From Ailanthus altissimus (Eukaryota; Streptophyta; Magnoliopsida; Sapindales; Simaroubaceae), in the NCBI GenBank assembly GCA_946807835.1, contig OX327691.1:14249688-14313687 (forward strand): a stretch of DNA of 64,000 nucleotides, in the 5' to 3' direction. This document shows, one piece after another, positions 48,301 through 61,669 of this stretch. The notes beneath the pieces were generated by a model that saw only the letters and a list, made by a program, of their open reading frames with translations, ran no database searches and was not told where the DNA came from. Position 1 is the first letter of the stretch. Each line of letters begins with the position of its first letter. Position numbers and translations under genes: made by a program.

Positions 48301-50652
48301 ATGGAGTTGTTTCTCTGGATCTTTTTTCTGCAAAAGAAGTTACTGCTCATGATCGAGAGGCAGAATCATGCATTGTGAGCCAGTTTCCTACACAAGCTGT
48401 TCGAATGGTGTCTGTAGATGAATCACCATCTCAGTCTATAATTCCATCAGAAGATCTACGATCTACTTCAACTCTAGCTATGGTTGGTAAAAACGGCAAT
48501 AATTTTAGTAGTACAAAAGACAACCTTAAGGATGAGACAAAACAAGCAAGTGCTCACAGGAAAAGAGCAAGGATTCCTGAAGATGAGGGCCATGATGTTC
48601 TTTCTGGAGTAAATTTTAGTTATCCTATCTGCAATGTGAGTTCTAGTGGGGACAACACATCAAAAGATAATGGGGAAATTTTTCATGTTGATCCTGATAT
48701 TGATGCTGCTATTGAGGACATTTTGGGGCAGGCTAGTAAGAATGTTCATCCTGATGTACCTGCTGATATTAAGGACTTGTTACAGCAGCCTAGTAAGGTA
48801 AATACTGATCTTCTTTCCTTCTATCAAATTGTTTCCCTGACAGCCTTATTGACTTATTTTATATCTGCTTGCATTACAAGATTCAGGATCTGAAGTCACC
48901 GGAGAGGATTGGGTGTGATAAAAGTGTATCCTACATACTGATTGCTCTTTTTAATCTATATACTGCTGATTTTTGCTTCAGTTTAACCTTGACACTGTAA
49001 CAGCCTTTTTTATCTGACTGTTCAATGCTTGGGCAAAACCATACTGATTCTCACTCTGGACAGTGGTCAAAAAGGTACTTTTTCAAATGTTCTAACTATT
49101 TTTTCATTAATGTAGGGAGTTCTTGTCGTTCCAATTTTCATCATCTTTACGAGTTTTTCTCTTACCATGTTTATGTTTGTGGAAAGAAAGAAATTTTGAT
49201 GTTGTTGAAGCATTTATGACGAATCTTTTGTCAACTTTTATTATTTTATTTCTATGATTTCATGCTCCATTCCTTTCTTTCACTGAACATAACAATGGAT
49301 GTGGGCTGGAGAAGTCTTTTCTGGTGGGTTCCTTTTGGAGTTGTTTGACATTTAGCACCCATAAACCGTTTGGAAGGTCTTCGTGAATATATAAATGATA
49401 TTGGAGTGAGATTGAAGGGAATTTCTCTTCAACACAATGCAGTCCTCTTCAACTACACTGTTGAAGAGAGTACACTGTGCTGAAGAGAAATTCTCTTCAA
49501 CAAAGTGCAGTCCTCTTCAACTACATTGCATCGAAGAGAATACATTGTGCTAAAGAGAAATTATCTTCAATGCAATGCAATGCATAGAAACTAACTTGTT
49601 TTCTTAATTTGTTTCCTTTTTTTTTTTAATTTTTAGGATGAATCAATTCAGGGATTCCTATAAGACAGCGACTATAAGAGCTAGAAACATTCAATGGTTT
49701 ATAAATCACAGATTCAAATATTTGTTTGGTTCCCAGCCTCCCTATTTATTTTCTGCATACCATTTATAACGGCATGGTTGTGGTGCATTCATAAATTTGG
49801 ATTTGCTAGTATTTCCTTATTTATTTTGTGTTTTAGCCTATATAAAGGGGCTGTAATGGTTCATAGAATAACAACATAATACCAATATAGTCCTAGTTTC
49901 TCTAGTCTTAATGGTTCTTTCTCTCTTTCTATTAACATGGCATCAGAGTATCTCTATGAACAATTGCTACTCTCACAAGATTGCAAACTCAAATTTTCGA
50001 ATGACATTGCAAACTAAGATTCTCATTATGGAAAGAAAGATAATATTTGCTCCTCAAGGGTGTAATTAATGGCATATGAATTTCTTTTTCTGTTTAACGC
50101 ATCTGTTATTGTGCTCTTTTCAGACCTGTGAAAAAAGATGACATATGCAACCCCTCAAGGGATGTCACTGCCGGCATATATGATGGTTTTAGTGAAACGC
50201 AAACAGAGTCTCAGGTTTCAGCTCTTACTCATCTGAATCATTTTTTGTTTGCTTGCATTATGGATATCCTTATTTATTGAGAGGCTCTTTTATATGTCAA
50301 TGATTTACTATATAGGAGGAAAGACAAGAAATTGTTAATAATAGAAAAATGTGTTGAGGAGAGGGATTAAAAATCCACAAAAACTCTACATGCTACAATC
50401 TCTATTTAGCAAATGAAAAACCAAAGAGCCCAAAAAATATGCCCCTCCCAATTAATTGAAATTAAACAAAAACGGAAACATAAATTGATCTACTCTCTGT
50501 ATGGTGAAAACTTCTTATGGGGATGCAAGCCCCACACAAGGTGTTAATATGATGCTTGTCTCTTTACAATGCAGGTTGTTGGTTATGAAGAAGATTTGTC
50601 AGGGATGCAAATGCTCATCGACAGAGTTCGAACACGAAGTAGCATGGCTTGA
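36375..50652 (+). CDS. MEI1: MEI1 / TopBP1-like multi-BRCT DNA repair protein
   Basis: Exons 36375-36554, 36674-36716, 36921-37042, 37716-37823, 39112-39256, 39379-39470, 45070-45163, 45269-45764, 45991-46133, 46321-46685, 47457-47624, 47867-48157, 48300-48797, 48881-48925, 49004-49074, 50124-50214 and 50575-50652 give 1009 residues with no phase conflict. BRCT-type segments lie at about residues 5-100, 104-185 (ending W-L-Y-Q-C-W), 186-268 (H-L-I-C-D...R-K-W-F-D-Q-S), 378-470 (T-N-W-L-E-D-C), 580-665 (S-S-Q-W-I-M-S-C-L) and 677-760 (Q-E-W-I-Y-E-C-V). Arabidopsis MEI1 (At1g77320), a nuclear TopBP1 homologue needed for meiotic DNA repair, has the same design and similar length. The ATG at 36375 is the first in frame; the upstream in-frame codon at 36357 is GTG. 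The introns after exons 6 and 14 look U12-type, and the former holds a copia element. Confidence 0.92.
36559..36583. repeat. (TC)n microsatellite in MEI1-like intron 1
   Basis: An uninterrupted CT/TC run begins four bases after the intron 1 donor, so the 5' end of this 119-bp intron is repeat. Confidence 0.9.
39753..40059 (-). repeat. 3' LTR of the copia element
   Basis: Matches 44476-44782. On the minus strand it starts TGTTGAAGTGTTAG, directly after the polypurine tract AAAGGGGAG at 40060-40068. The outer end has mutated from CA to AA (TTAGAACA on the plus strand). Confidence 0.93.
40070..44456 (-). pseudogene. Copia gag-pol polyprotein, interrupted
   Basis: From high to low coordinates: gag with a DUF4219/UBN2-like part ([14 protein letters not shown]) at 44456-43900; a CCHC knuckle ([14 protein letters not shown]) near 43610; a protease D-S-G-A-S-N-H-M near 43310; pre-integrase W-H-R-R-L-G-H-P-S near 42920; integrase D-I-W-G, H-T-D-N-G-K-E; RT at 41400-40731 ([11 protein letters not shown], catalytic Y-I-D-D near 41010); and RNase H at 40700-40080 (K-A-E-L-R-A, C-D-N-K-A-A-I). 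At least six stops or shifts break it. It is RE1/Tnt1-like in style. Confidence 0.93.
44464..44475 (-). promoter_or_regulatory. Primer-binding site of the copia element
   Basis: Minus-strand TGGTATCAGAGC directly follows the 5' LTR. It is complementary to the 3' end of initiator methionine tRNA, the usual copia primer. Confidence 0.92.
44476..44782 (-). repeat. 5' LTR of the copia element
   Basis: On the minus strand it starts TGTTGGAGTGTTAG and ends CTGTTTGTTCTCA, intact TG..CA ends. It pairs with 39753-40059. The primer-binding site abuts its 3' end and TTTTT flanks its 5' end. Confidence 0.95.
46171..46254. repeat. (GT)n and (AT)n microsatellites in MEI1-like intron 9
   Basis: A (GT)n run at about 46171-46190 and a (TA)n run at about 46236-46254 lie in the 187-bp intron between exons 9 and 10. 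Confidence 0.85.
48926..49003 (+). other. Short U12-like GT-AG intron of the MEI1-like gene
   Basis: The donor GTATCCTAC matches the U12 consensus GTATCCTTT at 7 of 9 positions. CCTTGAC at 48987-48993 matches the core of the U12 branch consensus and lies about 11 nt before the AG. At 78 bp it joins exon 14 (ending D-K-S) to exon 15 in phase 0. Confidence 0.6.
49420..49580. repeat. About 69-bp hairpin-prone tandem repeat in intron 15
   Basis: TTCTCTTCAA recurs at 49423, 49491 and (as TTATCTTCAA) 49561. The intervening units share TGCAGTCCTCTTCAACTACA. Each unit contains GAAGAGAAATTCTCTTC, a near-perfect palindrome, so the region could fold into hairpins. It lies just upstream of the copia LTR relic. 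Confidence 0.75.
49690..49990 (+). mobile_element. Copia LTR relic with TATA box and primer-binding site
   Basis: TATATAAA at 49839-49846 precedes a plausible R/U5 region ending TATTAACA at 49937. TGGCATCAGAG follows at 49938, one base off the copia primer-binding site TGGTATCAGAG. I find no gag and no second LTR, so only the 5' end of an element remains in intron 15 of the MEI1-like gene, sense to it. The upstream limit is not determinable. Confidence 0.6.
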
Positions 50653-52800
50653 ACTGTTATGACAGTTAACAGAGAAAGTCCGAGGTTGCTGTTAGAATAA
50701 ATGTACGGAGATAACTGGATGGTACTGTAAATTTTCTTGAATCTCATAAATCCCTCTCGCATCAGTTGAAGTTTCAATCAGTTCAAGCTTATGCATTGGA
50801 AGATGCACTTTGATATGTTAACCTTTGTACCACCAACTATCAACATCGTCTTTTGAGTTCTGTAAATCATTCATCTTATCTACGCAGCCTTTCGAGCCGG
50901 ATTTTAGTACGAGCTGCAGAATCTATTTCAAGTATAGCAGATGTGTAATAGAATTGACAGTCAAATTTTGTTTGGTGTTTGTCACCTTTGTATGTCACAT
51001 CTCATGTTTTAAGTTTGAGGTTTCAAGTCTTTATATATATGTGCGTGGGAGTAGTTTAGGGAGTAGACTGGACGGGTAATTTGGGAGTTGAAGTCTCCCA
51101 AGTGTTGTGTGGGTCTTTGGTAGTGGGCTTTCAGTTGGGCTTAATCTAGGTGGGTCAGATTCCGATAAATCTTTATTACTAGTGTAATTGCTATTTTTTT
51201 TTATAAAAAAAAAGGTGTAATAGAAATTTTCTGGTTTTATGTTGTAATTGGTATTTACTATTTATTATCCAGTTAATAGGAGTTATTTTTGAGTGGAAAT
51301 TCTGAAGATTGGTGTTATTTATCAAGGTGAAAGTACGCCATTGTCAGATGACTAGAAGATGTAAATTGTTAGAATTTAACCTTTTGTATGCATATAAAGG
51401 ATTTTAGGATATTGTGTTTAAATTTTAGATGGAGGAAATAAGACTGGCCAGTGGGCAAAATCTAGTTAGGACTTGGGATTAGCCCACTTATATATCTCAA
51501 GTCTCATGTCATGTGGGAGTAAAATCAAGATATTGAATTTTGGACAAAATGATAAATCCCAATCATACGTGCTTGGGGTAAAAGGATTTTAAAAATTAAA
51601 AAATTGAAAAGAAAATCACAAATAATACAAGAGTGAACTGGTTTCCAGCCTCAAGTACGTAAAATTACGCTAGCACAAATCATCATGCACTAGACAGTAC
51701 ACCATATAAACATTATGTAAAATTTTATTGATAAGAAACGAGGACTGAATCATAATTTAAAGTGAGTAGATATGAAAATTAAAAATTATATTAATATTTT
51801 AATATTGAATTTAAAATTTTAGATAATGTCAATTATAAATATAAAAATTTTAAAAAACAAAAATTATAAAAATTTATTTATTATTAAATTTTAAAAAAAA
51901 TTAAAACTCGAGTGACTCGACATCCTAAGTCCCTAAAATGATTTAATATAAATTAACCTCTTGATTCTCATAGAAGTTTCTGAAACTCTTGCCGTGGCAT
52001 TACATGTTTACCATTAGCATATATTTGGTTCTATGTTTTGTTGTTATTATTATTTTTCTTTTTAAGACTTTTGGGAGAGAAATTGGTTTTATTTTCTTTT
52101 ACAGAGATATATGATTTAGAGGGTAATAAATAATAAGAGTGGGTAAAAAATTAGAGAATTAAACTAAATTAAACGAATTGATTTGATGCGGTTTAGTTTT
52201 ATCTTTGTTGGTTTAATTTTTAATTTTATATCTAAAAAAATTAAAAATTTATTTCGATTTTTCAGTTTCAAATTTTTAAATTGAGAAATACCTTAAGAAT
52301 AAAATGAAACCGAATCATTGAATATAAAAAAAAAAAAAAAAGAAGCTTAATTTGAATCTATCTCAACTCGGTTCAAATAAAAATAACTGAATCAAATGAA
52401 ACCAGTTCGATTTAATTCGACTCTCCCTTCAATTTTCATTTTTATTTTTTAAAAATTAACGGACACAATTCAATTTTTGGTTTACCAAAAAAAAAAAAAT
52501 CTAACAAAACGGGATGCCACCCTAGTGGATAGAATAGAAATGGAAAAAATCTGAAAAGGATGAAACGCACTACGCACATAATAGGCGCGTAGGCCACATG
52601 ATGCCGGTTGATCTAGAACTACAAGTACAAAACATCACATCGACAAATACGAAGCCAAAGCCAAACGAAAATCAAATCTAAAGGAAAATGCCAACTCTTG
52701 TAAGAAATGAGACCCAAAAAACAGAAAAAACGCCTCAACCACCAATAATATTACTCACTATAACACCATCATCCAATTTCCAGTCCTTAATATTATCCAC
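50653..52800. other. MEI1-like 3' region and AT-rich spacer
   Basis: About the first 500 bp are likely 3' UTR or terminator sequence. From 51.2 to 52.5 kb there are A/T tracts and no gene. From about 52500 composition rises toward the NADK2 promoter and 5' UTR. I see no repeat boundaries. Confidence 0.45.
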
Positions 52801-52808
52801 AATAACAT

Positions 52809-52898
52809 ATGGTGGCATGTGTCTTCGTCTGCCATGTGGCTATTAGTAGACATGCAACCGTTATCATCTCCGGCCACCGGAATGTTGTGCCCCCATAA
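52809..52898 (+). other. Overlapping upstream frame at the NADK2 5' end
   Basis: ATG at 52809 opens a 29-codon frame (M-V-A-C-V-F-V-C-H-V...) that ends at TAA 52896-52898, overlapping the main frame in another register. It is either a uORF or the ancestral NADK2 N-terminus put out of frame by a small indel. From memory, several NADK2 proteins start with a C-H-V-like segment just before the S-P-A-T-G motif, which favours the second reading weakly. Confidence 0.4.
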
Positions 52899-55800
52899 GC
52901 TTCATAATATTAACACTAAGCTATTTGGGTTGAAGTTACAGAGGAAGGAGTGGGTTAGGAGAAAGGTTAAGTTTGTAGTGAGTGCAGAGCTATCGAAGGC
53001 TTTCTCTGTGAATTTGGGTTTGGACTCTCAGGTCAGTTGCTTTCATTTGTTTTCTGAACTAGTACTTTTTGTTTTTTGATTTGTTTGTCCTTGTTTCTTG
53101 GTTTTGTGTTTTGGTGTTTTTTTATGGTTTTTTTTTTCTTGGTGAAATGAAATTGGGCAGTGATGGTTTTTAGCGATGAGGTTATATTTTGGATGTTATT
53201 GAACGAAAAGTAAGGTAACCATTTTGTTATTGGGTGGATCTAGAGAAAATTGGTTTTGTCCATTCTGTAATTTAATGATGATTTAATTATGAGTAAATGA
53301 GCAGGTGGGTTGAGTTTATTTAAATTTCATTCTAATCGAAAACTGTTTAATAGTTGGAGCTTAGATATGGTAATGCTTTGGTTTCCACATTGCAACAAAG
53401 CTTGAGTCTCCACATCATATCTATATCTTCACTGAGTTGATGTTGTGGTTTCCATGGAAGATTGTGACTGCAAATTTCTCCTCTTGATTCTTGTGATTGT
53501 GAGGAGGAAAAGCTTATTTGGTTGAAAAGGTTAGGAGCTGTTTGGGACATTATTCTTTCTTTAGGACTGAGGACTGAAACTCAGTCCAGATGTAGCCAAA
53601 AACAGTAATCATTGGAGTGAAGAGAAACTTCCTTTTGCTCTCAGTGTCTACTCTATTGTACCGTTGCTTTTGCTATTTTGCATTGCTGCCTTGTAATGTT
53701 TGTTCTGGCAATTAATGCGGGTTTATGCCGTACTACTTTCTGCTGTCTGGGTCTAGTTGGTTGTTTCAATTCATTTTTCTTATTTTCAAAGTCAGTAAGC
53801 TGTTTATTAACAGTCTAATTCTATGGAATAACACTTTTTTCTTTTAAAATTTTGAATAAAGATTATCCAGTCTAGTGATCCATCTCAGTTGCCTTGGATT
53901 GGCCCAGTTCCTGGGGATATTGCTGAAGTTGAGGCATATTGTAGAATTTTCAGAGCAGCTGAAGGGGTTCATGTTGCATTGATGGACACCTTATGTAATC
54001 CGGTGACGGGGGAATGTACTGTGTCATATGAATTCACACCTGAAGAGAAACCATTGTTGGAAGACAAAATAGTGTCCGTTCTTGGTTGCATGCTATCTCT
54101 TTTGAATAAAGGAAGAGAGGATGTTCTCTCTGGAAGATCTTCAAACATGAATGTCTTTCGTGTAGCAGATGTAAGCATGATGGATGACAAGCTTCCACCA
54201 CTTGCTATCTTCAGGAGTGAGATGAAGAGGTGTTGTGAGAGCTTGCAGGTTGCTCTTGAAAATTATTTGACACCTGAGGATAATCGAAGTTTGGATGTCT
54301 GGAGGAAATTGCAGAGGCTGAAGAATGTCTGCTATGATTCTGGATTTCCTCGTGGGGATGGATATCCCTGCCATATGTTGTTTGCAAATTGGAATCCTGT
54401 TTATTTATCCACCTCTAAAGATCATATAGCGTCCAGAGACTCTGAGGTCGCTTTCTGGAAGGGTGGTCAAGTGACAGAAGAAGGATTGAAGTGGTTAGTG
54501 GAGAAAGGATATAAAACTATAGTAGATATTAGAGCAGAGAGGGTAAAGGATAACTTTTATGAAGCAGCCATAGATGATGCTATTTTATCTGGAAAAGTTG
54601 AATTGGTCAAGATTCCGGTTGAAGTTGGGACTGCACCTTCAATGAAGCAGGTTGAGCTGTTTGCATCACTCATTTCAGATTCCAGCAAAAAGCCCCTATA
54701 TCTTCACAGTAAAGAAGGGGTGTGGAGAACTTCTGCCATGGTCTCCAGATGGAGGCAATACATGGCTCGTTGTGCATCACAGTCTATCTCCAATCGGACA
54801 ATTACTCCAAATGATGTGTTGTTACAAGATACAAACGGAACGACAGAACTAAAGCCATCTGCTGTTAAAGTAGAAAGATCCTGTCTGGAAGAGGAATATG
54901 GGTCAGTGCGGGGGAATCTGGATGAGATTCATAGCACAAGTAGAGTATTTGATAAAGGAATCTCCGCAGACGTGGATAAAAAGAATGTGAGTAATGGGGC
55001 CTATAAAGGCCCTAATGAAGGTGTGGAATCAATGACAACAGTTGATAATGGGGTAGGATCTCGAGGGGCCTTTAAAAGGGAAACTGATCCTCTTAAGGCT
55101 CAGGTCCCTCCTTGCAACTTTTTCTCCAAAAAGGAGATGTCCAGGTTTTTCAGGAGTCAAAAGATCTCACCTCCGAGGTATTTTAAGTATCAGTCAAAAA
55201 GGTTAGGTACACTGCCAAGTGAGATTGTTTCTTCTGGTCCTGTTTCAGGAACTGCAGAGACAAGTAATTCCAGTGGGTTGCTCGGGGGAAATAATTTATC
55301 TCCAAACCATCAAAATTCACCTGCTGGAATTGGGAAGTATTTAGATGGTCATGTTTCCGTAGGTTTAGGTGTGAATGGATTTGGTGGGAATGGGGGTTAT
55401 GTAACCGAAGCTAATGTCTCAACCTCTGTGACTGACAGCTTAAATGAACACATTGTGGGTAAATCTGTTGAGGACCAGAGGAGCAGTGGAAAACCCTCAA
55501 TTTCTGGTGATGATGACTTGGAGCCAATTGAAGGCAATATGTGTGCTTCTGCGACTGGCGTTGTAAGGGTACAGTCAAGAAAGAAAGCTGAGATGTTTTT
55601 AGTGCGAACAGATGGATTCTCTTGTACTCGAGAAAAGGTGACTGAATCCTCCTTGGCCTTCACTCATCCAAGTACACAGCAGCAGATGCTTATGTGGAAA
55701 TCTACCCCAAAGACTGTATTGTTGTTGAAGAAGCCAGGGCCAGCACTCATGGAAGAAGCTAAAGAGGTACCATGCAAAATCTTGCTAATGAGTTTGCCAG

Positions 55801-58800
55801 TTATACTTTGAAGCGATTATTATCTAAAAGCAAAACTAATTTGAATAAAGTTTTGGTATTAAGAAGATATATATATATATATATATTTTGTCCCTATACT
55901 TAAGAATATATAAGCAAAACCTTTTGTAGTAGTGACCTGTACTTCAGTGTCAGTTGAATTCTTAGGTAGCATTCTAACTTCATTTTCTTCATCTGATTGG
56001 CAGGTTGCTTCTTTCTTGTATTACCAAGAGAAGATGAATGTTCTTGTTGAACCAGATGTGCATGACATATTTGCTAGAATCCCGGGGTTTGGTTTTGTTC
56101 AAACCTTTTATCTTCAAGATACCAGGTAATGATAACATGATCTAACGTGCATTGATTTGGATGTGTACTGCAATACTCCTCTTACCTGATTTGCAACTCA
56201 TTTACCATTTTGGATGCCACTAATGCAGCGATCTTCACGAGAGGGTTGATTTTGTGGCATGCTTGGGAGGAGACGGTGTCATACTACATGCATCCAATTT
56301 ATTTAGAGGTGCTGTTCCTCCTGTTGTGTCATTTAATCTTGGTTCTCTGGGATTTCTCACTTCCCATCCTGTAAGCTCTCAGTGCAATGCTTCTGTTTTC
56401 CTACTACTATTTCATTTCATTTCTTTGTAAAGTCATTTGTTGACTTGCTACTATTTTTTGTTATTGACATAGTTTGAAGACTACAGGCAGGACTTACGGC
56501 AGGTAATCCATGGGAATAACATTCTGGATGGTGTTTATATAACTCTTAGAATGCGCCTCTGCTGTGAAATTTTCCGCAATGGTAAAGCAATGCTTGGGAA
56601 AGTATTTGATGTCCTAAATGAGATTGTTGTTGACCGGGGTTCTAATCCATACCTTTCTAAGATTGAATGTTATGAACATGATCGACTTATAACCAAGGTG
56701 AGTCCATTGCTTTCTTCAAATAAGAAATATATCCCTCAATCATGCCTCAACTTTCATATAAGCTGAGAGCTACACTTGCTTTTCTAACTTGTTTGGAATT
56801 CAAATATTATTTAGTCTACAATGCATCTAACCATACTTGACAAATCCAAAACTTGGAGATAGTCTAAATCCTTATCGTTTTTCTTAATTATGTTGGGATG
56901 CTCTTACTTTGCTTGTGCTCTTTTAGGTGCAAGGTGATGGAGTCATAATAGCCACACCTACAGGAAGTACTGCTTACTCCACGGCTGCAGGAGGTTCAAT
57001 GGTAATATGTTTTTCTGAGTATTATAGTTTCAGATTATGATATATGGAACCTGGAAATTTTTTCTGTTTAAAAGACTTTTTTGCTTCAGGACTTCACCAA
57101 TTTTTTGTTGCTTCAGAATAAACTACTGAATTCACTTTAGAGAGAAGAATATTTATTTTAATGTGAAAAGGTCATCAGTTTTATTTGCTATCAATTTTAA
57201 CTGCATCAAAGAGAAATAATCTTCATTCTGAACAGAAATAACTTGGGGAAGTTTAAGGCATATCTGTTGGTACCTTCGGAGTTCTTTACAAGATGAAGTG
57301 TTTTGTTCATGGAATGACTGGCTTGGTATAGGACTTAACAAGAATTAAGTATTCCGTAATTTGCTGCTGATAAACGCTAATAGTTATGAAAAGATGTTGA
57401 ACATCTTTACACCGGAGTTGAATGCATTTTTCTATTTTGTCAATTTATATATTCTGATGAAAATATTCAGGGGAAGTGATAAATAATAGACAAATGTTTT
57501 GAACTTTTAATATTCTTTATTGTGTTGATGATAACAAGTTATGGTTAATTTAGATAAGTTCAGGATTGTATGAAGCTGCACTGGGAGACAATTTACTATT
57601 TCCACATTTAGTGGTTATTTCTTATTATATTTAAGTTATCATTCCACGTGCAAATGTACAAATATTTATGCTGCAATAACTCAAGTTTGTGATTGACTGC
57701 TCCTATTTTTAATTGTTTTTTATACCGTGTCTGTTATGTATGTCATGACATCTAGTCTGGAATGCAGGTGCACCCAAATGTTCCATGTATGCTTTTTACA
57801 CCAATCTGCCCACACTCCCTCTCATTTAGACCAGTAATACTTCCAGATTCTGCAAGGCTTGAATTAAAGGTGAAGATTATTTTTATTCTATTTTTTCTTT
57901 TGATGAATTAAAGGTAAAGTTATTAGTACACATCTTGAGCTTTTAAATGACTTTGAGACTTTGTTTTTCATCCGATTAATAATTTATTAATTTTCATTTT
58001 CCTGTTGAATTGGCTATAGCTCATGTATTCAATTAGGAAAAAGTTTAGTGTTGGACAACTTGTGTCCCAGAAACATTTTAGTGGAACATTAAGGAAATAA
58101 TTAATGTTATTTTCATTGGGTTGATGGGCTATCAGCATGTCAACATAAATTACTAGTATGTTTGCATGAATTTCTGGTGAAGGATCTGGGGTGCGTCATG
58201 GAGTCATATCTTCCAACTTCATTGTCTAGGTTTAGCAAGTATATAATGCAGCAATTTTAAGTTGGATTAAAAGTAAACCACAAATGGTGACGTGATTTTT
58301 ATTTTTAAAAAAGAAAAATCCTATAACTTTCGTTTTACATACAATAGAGCAGTCCAAGGAACGTGATTACTCCAATCAGTCACTTCCGTGCCATTTAAGT
58401 TGGTCTTATTTATGTTCTAATTTGTTTTGTATCCGGAGAAAGTGTAGTTTATCTCAGATGAAATTTATATATTTGCTTTGTTAAATTTTGATGCGCATTA
58501 AATTGCTTTTTAAAGTGATGTCATACATGATTTTTAATCTAATAACTTCTTTAGTAACTAGCATGCTAATCAGATGCATTTCTTGTAAATTGCTTTTTCA
58601 ATTTGGAGGATTTGACATTGTTGAAACTAAGCAGATTCCTGAGGATGCCCGAAGCAATGCATGGGTTTCTTTTGATGGAAAGAGAAGGCAGCAACTTTCT
58701 AGAGGAGATTCTGTCCGAATATACATGAGCCAGCACCCACTTCCAACGGTTAACAAATCTGACCAAACTGGTGATTGGTTTCATAGTTTGATTCGCTGCT

Positions 58801-58838
58801 TGAACTGGAATGAAAGACTTGTTCAAAAGGCCCTTTGA
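52852..58838 (+). CDS. NADK2: NAD kinase 2, chloroplastic
   Basis: Exons 52852-53031, 53862-55766, 56004-56125, 56229-56370, 56473-56697, 56927-57001, 57768-57869 and 58635-58838 join to 984 residues (990 from the alternative ATG at 52834), close to the 985 of Arabidopsis NADK2. The N-terminal about 55 residues are basic and Ser-poor in acid, as in a plastid transit peptide. The single 1905-bp exon 2 encodes the calmodulin-binding and phosphatase-like region, with [10 protein letters not shown] at about residue 342. The kinase domain follows: G-G-D-G at about 749 and G-D-G...T-P-T-G-S-T-A-Y-S at about 861-876 (nucleotide binding). The enzyme phosphorylates NAD to NADP with ATP in the stroma, supplying photosynthetic electron transport. 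The exact start codon is uncertain. Confidence 0.95.
55868..55888. repeat. (AT)n microsatellite in NADK2 intron 2
   Basis: A run of about ten AT units lies roughly 100 bp after the exon 2 donor. Confidence 0.9.
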
Positions 58839-60230
58839 GGCCTCCAAAACTGAAGATAACCTACTCCATCCTCAATCCAGGAGTGAGGTTTGTGTAAATT
58901 GTTGTACAGACATAAAGTTAAAATAGACTACGGAAAATTGAAGTTACAAAGAGTAAATACTATAATGACTAACATTAGATCCCACTCAAGATTGGCTTGA
59001 CCAGGTATATACCTTTTTCTCGTTTTCTATTTTTCATTTTCATTTTCATTTCCATTTCCATACTAAAAGTGTTAAGTGTATACTTTCATTTTTAATATAG
59101 TAATAAAAATCCTGGCTTACCTTTCTGGAACCAAAACATGGTTTATTTCATATGAAGAAATGCTGAAGCAGAGTAGGGCACATGACAAAGATTGTATCTT
59201 CTTGATCACATAACATTTTCTCTGTTGCCCATCTGTATTGGATGCTATTGTACTCAATGATTACTAAATATATAGAGCCACCTAGCTTCAGAAGGCATGT
59301 TTACTTTTAAATGTTTAGAAAGGACAAAAACACTTTTAGATTTGTTGACATGATCAGTCTGGATTTGTCCATAGTTGGGAATACTTGAAACATTTTGATG
59401 ATATCAAATTGCTGCCAGATCAATCTCCTTCAGAAAAAAATTATTGCATGTGTTAATGTTACATCTCTTCCCGGGCAAAAATTATCTTTGCTTTTACTTC
59501 GAGAATAATATGATTATTCTCTTGCCCAGAGCTCAATTTATGACAGGCACCTTAATTTTATGAACAAATAAGAACTTTGTGGCATTAACCGAAACTCCCA
59601 ATATGCTTCTTTTCAACAAAATGAAAATCAGGCTGAAATTCCTAAGAGAAACTTCTTGCTTTTCTTGTTCATAACACTCTGAGGCTGAAAACAATAGAAA
59701 TTCAGAACAAATTTTAAATAAAATCAGCTGGCACATGTTTCTTTCGTCTTGAACTTCCTCCTTATTCTATCAGACACGTACGCACTCTCTCTCTTTGCAA
59801 GCATCATTTGACCCATGTTAGTGCTTCAGTTCAAAAACTTACAGGAGAATCATTTAACTATGAGCTAAAAGCAACAAAGGAATTGAAATGACATGACTCG
59901 TGACTGCAAGAAGAAATCATATGAAATATTCTTCCTGGAAAATATAGCTTAAAAGTACTGAAAGGTACATCATCGCCATCAGTGTAATAATATTGTGCAA
60001 AAGCAAACCTTAATTAACAAAATACATTTAAGCATTCCATGATATTACATAATATGAAAATAGAAGATAGCAATCTAAGAACTTAAAAACACACTAATAC
60101 TCGCTTCACTTCCTCCCACTACTCGTATTTGAGAGGAAGAACCCTTAATAACTAATACACATAAACCCCAAAAAAAGGAGAAGATAAAAAATAATAGATT
60201 TTTGTAAATTTGTTGTCATGTTCTTGCATT
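58839..60230. other. Spacer between convergent NADK2 and ACO genes
   Basis: Both genes point into this region, so it holds two 3' UTRs and terminators. A (CATTTT)-like stretch lies near 59033-59060. No coding or transposon signal is seen. Confidence 0.5.
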
Positions 60231-61483
<1,253 letters not shown>

Positions 61484-61529
61484 TTGTTCCGTGAAGAATC
61501 AAGTAACACAAGCTCTAACAAATAGATAA

Positions 61530-61532
<3 letters not shown>

Positions 61533-61560
<28 letters not shown>
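61533..61560. repeat. (GA)n run in the ACO 5' leader
   Basis: Read on the gene strand this is a (CT)n tract about 50-80 nt upstream of the ATG, a common feature of plant 5' UTRs. Confidence 0.9.
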
Positions 61561-61669
61561 TGTGAGAATGCAAAATACTTTGTTATAAGCTAATAATAGG
61601 CTAGCTTTTGTTTTTTGTGTTAAGGGAAACGGAGTACTGTGTGAATGAGAGGGTTAGCAGGTCATGCCC

